A program made the translations under genes and the position numbers. From contig NW_003124960.1 in the NCBI RefSeq assembly GCF_000003605.2, positions 6,818 to 28,204 of the forward strand: a DNA stretch of 21,387 bases, read 5' to 3'. Below, one piece after another: positions 9,036 through 18,000 of this stretch. Origin of the DNA: Saccoglossus kowalevskii. Taxonomy: Eukaryota > Hemichordata > Enteropneusta > Harrimaniidae. The notes under the pieces are model-generated. The model was given only the letters and a program-made list of their open reading frames with translations, did no database searches and was not told the DNA's origin. Every line of letters begins with the position of its first letter. Within the stretch, counting starts at the first letter, position 1.

Positions 9036-12000
9036 GTGAGTCTATTTTGCACATTGTGATAATTAAATAAGTCTTTTATTATTATATTATTTCACTGGCA
9101 CATGGATATCGCTGTATTGTTTCACATAATCATATGTGCTGATTCGTGTACATAATACTAGGCAATAGAAATCCACTTATTTCATGATAAAACTAAGTAG
9201 TTTGAACATATGTTAGATGCAACACTTTCCGTAATTTATATATATTTTTTTATATTTACGTAAACCGTATTGTTGAGGAGTCATATAATACCTTGCCGTA
9301 CTGACTGATTATATGTTCTATATATCCACGACATGGAATATATTAAACATACTTATATTGGGAGTAAACTGATTTGAATGAGCGGCAGCCTGTTTGTGAT
9401 AACAACTTCGAGACGGCACCGACCAGTTATTTAGAATATCTTAACTTGGAAACAGTTACTGTTCATTGAGATTTTGTACGGCACGGATGTCAATAAGATA
9501 TACACTTAATTCTTGTGTACATTATATTTCACATAATACAAAGCGAAAGTTATTATAAGACTCACAACTTACAGTTGTTTGGTACAGACTGTGCAATATC
9601 GAGTAATGTGATTTGTTTTGTTATTCATTTTTATAGGTAGATGCATCGGAAGTCATACTTGATACTCATTTGGGTGGGCAGGTAGCAAAACGAGCCGCAG
9701 GTAGGGACGGTTATTTGTCGTGTTAATGTTGTTAGTTCTCCACCCACTCCTCCCGCTTTCTCGAGAAAACTGATGACACAAATACGTTTATTCTCCACAC
9801 ACAGTTGGTGGGGAGTATCTAATATAATGATGGCATACACACTGGGTTGCTGTAAACTAGTAATGTTGATTTGGTCATGGACAATAAATTATTCATATGT
9901 CGTATTTTATTGTTTTTTTCTTCGATATTTATAGAGACTGCAAACAAACGCAATATTAGAAACAAATCAATGTTCTCAAAATTGTCTTTAAATGGGTATG
10001 CCTCCTCGTCCACCGGGTATATTGATTTTCAATCAAACTTACGTGAATAAAACTCGTATGATGAAAACACGAGCTTCGTTCATTGTCGAAATACCAATGA
10101 TATAGTCTGCTGTCGTTGGTCTATTACCCAATTACAGTAGTGATTACGTGTTCATGTAGTACGCCAATCAAAACCATTATCTGATTAAATATGACGAACA
10201 GACATGTAGTCTATCAAATAGATGTTCCAATCACTAATCGCCACGTGTGAAAGTCGCTCACACTCCACGAGAGACATACAAGAGGCGGAGCTGACATACA
10301 CTCGTTTTCCAGTTACTGCAGTATGTTGTTGTAACTGTGTTGTAGCGATAAACACACATTTTTTCCCTTTCTTACGCATTTTGTGTGTGATCTTCTGAAT
10401 TTTATTTGGTTTCGTCGAGCTGTATCAAGATAATCGTTGTTCATATCACAGTTGGCAGGCGTACACGTGATAATATAATACATATAACGTATCTACCGAT
10501 ATTTACTATATAGGGTGGTCATCCTGAATTTTAACCGAATATCAAAACACTCGTTCAGCAAGAATTCAAGATGACCGTGCTATATTGTGAATAACGACTT
10601 GTTTGTCATGCGTGCACAGGTTCATTTGTTCCCACAACACAATCATAGCGCCATCAGTATTTGGAATACGAAATGTTTCTGGTGCCCCTTCACTCAATAC
10701 TCTCGTTATTCCAGTCTGAACCGTAGAATTATAGCCCCACCTACACACACAACTAGACATGGTTTGATTAAGACAATTAAAGCATTATCCACATTCACAG
10801 CAGGCCACCGACGTCAGGAACCCATATACGACCTATTTCTCATTGACAGTTTTCAGATATCACTATTCCGTTAAATACCTTATACGATGTCATACTATAA
10901 TATGACGGAATGACATTCAATAGTTTGATAGAAACTCGTCATTAATATTGTAATATGACGTTATTGGGAGGATTAAATAATTGTACACTTTGGATAAATC
11001 GTACATTTATCGACGTGTACCACGACAAACTACAGGGAAATCAAAACTTTGAATGTCGTGGTAAGCCCAATTTAAATACCTTGATTGAGAAACTCAGCAT
11101 ATATACTACATGTACTGGTGTTTATAATGCAGACATCGCTGGTTGAGAAATATTGCAATAATGAAATAATGCCGGTATAATGATAACGCCACTGTTATTA
11201 TTAGTCCCCGTTCGGACGCATTCCGAACACGGGGACTTATGTTTAGACCTCCATGCGTCCGTGCTTGTGCGCGTGCGTCCGTCCGGACCTGTTCCTTAGA
11301 AATGCCGCGACCAATCACAATGCAACTTCACATATACATCATACATGATATTATACATGTGCACATCAATTTGTTTCACGATCTATTATTATAAATCATG
11401 TCATATATATATATACAGATATATTGGTTTGACGATTCTATTAAAAATGACCGAATGGTGGCCATTTTTGTATTAAATAATCATCAAATATCAAGCGTTT
11501 CTGGCAATTAGGGATGGATTTTGTTCAAACTAGGTACATACATTAGACATTACGGGTTCCTAATGTACGTCATTTTATTTTTTAGATCGGGTTCTGAATG
11601 GTTGACTAGTGGCCATTTTGTTTTAATGAATGGGCTTCTAGAGCCATATCTCTGACATGCTTTGACTGACTATGTTCATATTTCATATATTCATTATACA
11701 TATATTCATAATGGCTGATTTTGTTTTAATTGCTGCTGTTCCAGACGATCAGATACAAATGTCAATCATTTAAATGTTAAACAATCATCATATTCCTGAC
11801 ATGGTTATATTCCAGCTATATTACTATAAACAAAACTATATATCTTAAATTCAAACTAACGGGACTGTGCCATGCATGGCTTGTTTTTACTGCATTTATA
11901 ATCTAATACACGACAAAACAACATAGCAAAATGCATCTTCTAAAATAAAATCCCCCTACAAACAATACTAATACTAGCCAGTTATAAGAAAACAAGAACA

Positions 12001-15000
12001 GCTTTAAATAACAGTTTCCCGATTTATATAAATAAGAATTTACCATATTGGTGTTATACCGAATTATGTGTGAAACCATAATAAATAAACCCCACAATAC
12101 AAAAAATGTGACAAGTTATATTGTTAAAGGAAGGTGCATGATTCTGCCCACTGCGAGATCTCGCGTATTGCGAACGTTTTTTCATAAAAATGTAATGCTT
12201 TGATTTTGAGCTTGATTTTATATAAAAAAGGATACACGAATTTCGGCATTTAAAGTTGTTAATACTGGCAAAAACATGTTCTGTTTTATTTTAAATGCTT
12301 AATAAATGTTGCAAATGTAACAAAATATGCAGGTCTGTGTTTGATAACTCACTTTTTCCGGTACGAATAATTGCCGACTATGGCAGGCATCGTGGCGAGA
12401 CTCGGCACTTTTCGCGTTTACGGCGGTGATGCAATGAACAAATTTCTCATATATTGTAGATGGGCACTGTACCGTACTATTGGCAATATTGCTCAAGATT
12501 GCGCAAGCCGTTTTCATACGTTTTTGCCATGACAAAGTTGCCTAATTAGTATGCATTTTTATTTATTCGGTGCTGAATGCACGCGAGAAAGTATGTGGTT
12601 AGTTGTTTATCCGAGGTCATATTGTGGTCTTCCGGTGTAGGTCGTGTCAGACCTCTTTAAATATGGCGATGTAAACATTAACTCGTGCTACTGTTTTGAT
12701 CCTGACCATCATAATGTAGACGTTGCTGATACTTTCAGAATTAGTTATGTAGTTTAGCAATAGATTTGTAGTCGGTTTATAGTAGTTTTTATCCAATATA
12801 GTGATGCGTGTTTAGGCAATTTCGAGTGAAACGATTCGGCCCGACCGACTGTCAATATCCCCTGACGATGTCGACAAACATCATGTTATTACCACCGATG
12901 ACACCGGTAAAAAAGGGGGTCAAAAGTCTAAAAATCTCCGTAGTTCGCCGAGTGGGAAGACTCCAGAGGAGAGGGGAAAATCAAGAAGAGTACTTTTAGA
13001 CATTAACAACATTGTACAGCAACATCCATCAACAGGATGTGGAACAGCTAATCGCGGCAAGGTGAGTACATGTACACACTCGCATGTTGTTATTTTTTTA
13101 TTCCTTTTCCCCCGGCTTATTTTCATTTTTTTAGTATGCAACTGCAATTTAAACAATATACTGGCGTTTTTAGTCGTATAAATGAAGAAATGAGATTCCT
13201 TAGATAAGCTATGTTCCCAAAACAAAATTGCAAAAATGAAAATTGGTTTCTTTCTGAAGTTATTCAATAAATATTCGGGAAACAAAAGTGACACCCAGGA
13301 ATTTAAAAAAAATGAGTTCAGAATATTACAATGTGTTGTGGATATTTAATATACAACAATACCTGCTTGTTGATTGATGTGCATTCTACATTAAATTGCT
13401 AAATATTATTTTGTCCCAACCACTGTAAGCGAGTGGTAAGTCTTAGGAAAATTTAAATACATTTTATTATTCTATAATATCTTCTTTTTTTAATTTCATA
13501 GGGTTGGAGCCAAGAAGAAGAGAAGAGACTCATTGAGTATATTTCATACTTTCGACCAGATATGGGGTAGAGTTGGGGAAAGATTTGTCCGAACAGTTCT
13601 GGAAAGAAATGTCCATTTACATACATGAACATGTTGAAAACACACCAGAGCCACCATCTTGTATGTGTTTAACAGCAATGATGTGATGAAGTCGTTTGAA
13701 GACTTGAAATCATCAGAGTTACTGACAGCAGTTGAAGTACTGTTCAAGATGATTGTAAAACAATTGGATTAGGAATGCCCTGCAGATCTTGTTCAAAAAT
13801 CTCTGGAAGCCATGGCACATTTGCAGGACAAACAGAAGCCTAACTTGGTTTATTGGTTTACTGCGACAACCGTATTTATCAAAGCATAGCGTAGGAAACA
13901 ATTACAAACAAACACATTCCGATGTTGTTCTGTAAAGTTAGAACAGTCCAGTGTTAGTTATTCAAACACGTCAGTTACTAAGGACCGTTCCAAGGAACTG
14001 CCTTATCAATTACATTTCATGAAAAAAAACCATGATTTAAGCGAGGGAGAGGGGAAAAAGAGAAAAAAAAACATTTTCTGAAAAATGTTAGAATATTAAA
14101 CATTATATTGTGTACTTTCTAAATCGTTAGTAAAAACATACTGTGCGCGATGCTTTTGATGCGTAATTTCGGTTTATTTTTATGTTAGTACTTCTATTCT
14201 TATACTAATTTTCATGTTTTTCTTCCATTTTTAGTTACATGTATTTGGTGGAGTAAACTTGTAGTTCAGTTTTGTTTTGTTTTACAGTCATAACATTACG
14301 TTATCATGTTTTTATAATTACATGTATTTAATGTGCTATTTGTGAATGAACTATTATTTCAGTTTTTGTTTCACAATCATAAAATTGCTTCCTAGTAGAT
14401 TTTCGTGTCGAATAAAATTATTATTATTATTATATCAGGTTGAGTGACGGACTGAAAACAAAGGATTTAATTTGCATATTGATTTGTTGACTATCCAGCT
14501 TAATTATATCGTGTGTATTCTGACCGTTATGCGATCGCATTCGAAACACAAACAAACATTCTGGCTATTGTATTTAGATTTCAAGCTTTTCTCAGTGTTT
14601 TTAAATAATAGTTGCTTCTTTTACTGAGTTGACGTGGTTAATCACTAAAACATGTTTCTGCCATATCAGTGTTTGTTTATTCACCGCCGACTTTAACCAC
14701 TAAACAACAAGCACACGTGAATCTCTCTGTTCACTAGAGCCAAAGCTCCGTACAGTTTGTTTATCGAAAGGCAAACATTCATCGCTAACTGGGTTATAAC
14801 ATGGTTTGTATTTTCATTGTTATAACAAATTAGATAAAGGTACACGCTCCATAGGCATAGAACAGGGAGGTAAAAGACATGCATAGAGTAAGGCATGTAT
14901 ATATCCTGCAAGAAAACAAATGGTTTCACGTATATTGCTCCGCCTTGTGTTTAGAGAACCGATTGTACTGTTGGATCTGTTTAACATAACAAAGAGACTT

Positions 15001-18000
15001 GAATAAATTAGTTGTTCTATACGCCATCTTGTTAGGATCCACTTTCGGTGAAACTTTTGTCACTTTCTAGGAGATAGTCCACCAATTGTTCACGTTATAA
15101 GAGTCCTCGTAGAATCGACACCTGTATATGTATAAGTCCATCAATTGTTCACGTTATAAGAGTCCTCGTAGATTCGACACCTGTATATGTATAAGTCCAC
15201 CAATTGTTCACGTTATAAGAGTCCTCGTAGATTCGACACCTGTAAGATAGTCCACCAATTGTTCACGTTATAAGAGTCCTCGTAGATCCGACACCTGTAA
15301 GATAGTCCACCAATTGTTCACGTTATAAGAGTCCTCGTAGATTCGACACCTGTATATGTATACGTCCACCAATTGTTCACGTTATAAGAGTCCTCGTAGA
15401 TCCGACACCTGTAAGATAGTCCACCAATTGTTCACGTTATAAGAGTCCTCGTAGATCCGACACCTGTAAGATAGTCCACCAATTGTTCACGTTATAAGAG
15501 TCCTCGTAGATTCGACACCTGTAAGATAGTCCACCAATTGTTCACGTTGTAAGAGTCCTCGTCGATTCGACACCTGTATATGTATAAGTCCACCAATTGT
15601 TCACGTTATACGAGTCCTCGTAGATTCGACACCTGTATATGTATAAGGCCACCAATTTTTCACGTTATAAGAGTCCTCGTAGATCAGACACCTGTAAGAT
15701 AGTCCACCAATTGTTCACGTTATAAGAGTCCTCGTAGATTCGACACCTGTATATGTATAAGTCCACCAATTGTTCACGTTATAAGAGTTCTCGTAGATCC
15801 GACACCTGTAAGATAGTCCACCAATTGTTCACGTTATAAGAGTTCTCGTAGATCCGACACCTGTATATGTATAAAGTCTGATCGAAAAAGTATACACTTG
15901 GTTATCAGTTATCTGTTTATTCACAGCCAAAACACAGAAACGTTTTATGGCGTTTTTACGGAAACCAATTTTTGACTATCGCGACTATTGAAAATGTCAT
16001 CTCATTTTACGCTAACGATGCACAAAAAACACCATTTTTCATCGCGAAATGAGCTAAAAAATGAGTCGTTCCAGCGAGCCGTTGACTTTGAATTCTGGCC
16101 ATAAGACCATGGATAAATTCATGAAATTTAGTCCATAAAGTTCGACGGATTATATCTCCAGAACTATGAGGCTTAAACAAAATCCGAGACCCAGTTTCAA
16201 AGATCAGTATCTTATGAAGCAGCACTGAAAAAATCGAACTCATATAAACGACAAACAACGAGAAACACCCTATTTTTAGGAGGTTCACGGGAATGTCCGT
16301 AACTTAATTCCCTGACCAAATATTAACACATAAAATACACTCATATACATATACATTGCCATAGATGCATGCTTCATACCGGGAGGGAAAAGTTCTAATC
16401 ACAAGTATTAGTCCTCTTTCCCTTCTCGCTACTTTGAGGAAGTTGAGCCGAATTCCGTTTACTACTCTTTTTACAACTCAGCGTGTCTCTGTACGTATAT
16501 ACAACTCAACCAAGAATATTTGGGACATTAATTTCTGGGAGAATAAGTGAGGGAATGAAGGTTTATATAGCGTTTTCTGAAATCTCTACTAAAATTGGAT
16601 TTTATTTGTCAATAGGAGGGAACCAAGTCCTATGTAATTGTGTAGATTATAAAGTGTACACAGATAAAGTCAACTACTCCGCCGCCAGAAAAGTGTGTCA
16701 TGATGCCAATGGAGTGCTAGCTTACATACCCGACAACGCCACTCACAAGGAAATCAAAGCTTACATCCAAAAAGTGGTCCAGCCTGACAAGAAAATGAAA
16801 GGATTCTGGATTGGATTAAATGACATCGATGCTTTGAATAAGTATGTCTGGGAGACCGGCGACACCCTCATCAATGGCTGTGATTTTACAAAGTGGGGAA
16901 CCAATTCCCCCAATCATAAAGTCTCAAAAAAAAATGGTGCCGTCCAAGCGTGTATTCATATGAGGTGAGTCTGTGCTATATTGACGTAGATGACTCAGGG
17001 TAAGTAGCATTTTGGATACTCTGTAGACCTTGGTATTTGTTTTGTAACTACTGATCTTGGATCAGATTTAAATACATATTATAGAACCCGCGTGATCTGT
17101 AATATTACAATATCAAATCAATAACATTTACAATATTATAATAATATTAAACAATTATGAAACAATGAACTTATTTTCTAGAAATCTATCTGATGAGTGT
17201 AGGTGGATCGAGATTGGCCGTACTTATCCAATACAACAAGGCTTAGGCCCCTCAGTTGATAATCGCCCCAAATCTATCATCAAATGCAAGTTGAAAATTG
17301 TTTGGGAACACATTTTGAGTTATATTAAATCACACAATCTTGACATACTATTTGTTATAATGAATACAGACATAAGTATATCTCTCATGTACAACATGCA
17401 AGTTGTTATAAATATAATTACAATCCAATGACAATGACAATGTAAAAGAAGAATTATTTTAATGTCTGACATTTTCTCCAATGATGAATTAAAATTATTT
17501 AGAAATAACATCCCAAATGATACAGCCATATGAGAGATGTAGCGCCAATAAATACACACCTTGATTGGGTATCAACAAATACAGTGTTTATGGGCAAAAC
17601 CAGACCATTTTAGATTAGTATGTGGATCAGTTAAGCGAGATACAAAAATTAACCAGTGATTTGTTTATGACTTTTCATGATTAATAAGGAGTTGTCCCAG
17701 AAGGCGGATATCTTCAGTATAATTAAAACGAGGAAGAATATATTAAGTTCTTCAGCCAAGGTGCTGACAATTCCACAGATATCATGTCTATGTAACCCTG
17801 AAGCCCTGCATCTCTCTCATACTTTAATGCTTCAGCAGACCATCCTAGTTTCTGCCAGCAAGAAATTGTGTATGTTGTCTTCCTTCAGCATAACAAAGGA
17901 ATATAGCATTACATCTAACAACTTAGACACTCAGCAGGGCTTTCTGACCCAATGTATGACTCAAGTGACAGGATTTCTCAAGGCCAGAGAGGTCCATGAG

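Noticed and set aside
12920-13294. A 124-codon minus-strand frame
   Set aside because: It overlaps the SANT-like exon and its intron on the other strand, and its composition reflects the reverse of a Lys/Glu-rich coding segment and T-rich intron.
15077-15875. CRISPR-like array
   Set aside because: The whole unit including the tails is repeated with no unique spacers, and the context is an animal intron. It is a minisatellite.
16483-16615. Extension of the lectin-domain exon upstream to a GTG-started frame
   Set aside because: It reads through the AATAG acceptor, has no lectin or signal-peptide features, and exon 2 joins in phase at 16616.
17165-17431. An alternative lectin exon after TTTTCTAG
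   Set aside because: The translation has no lectin landmarks, and exon 4 at 18725 completes the domain exactly.
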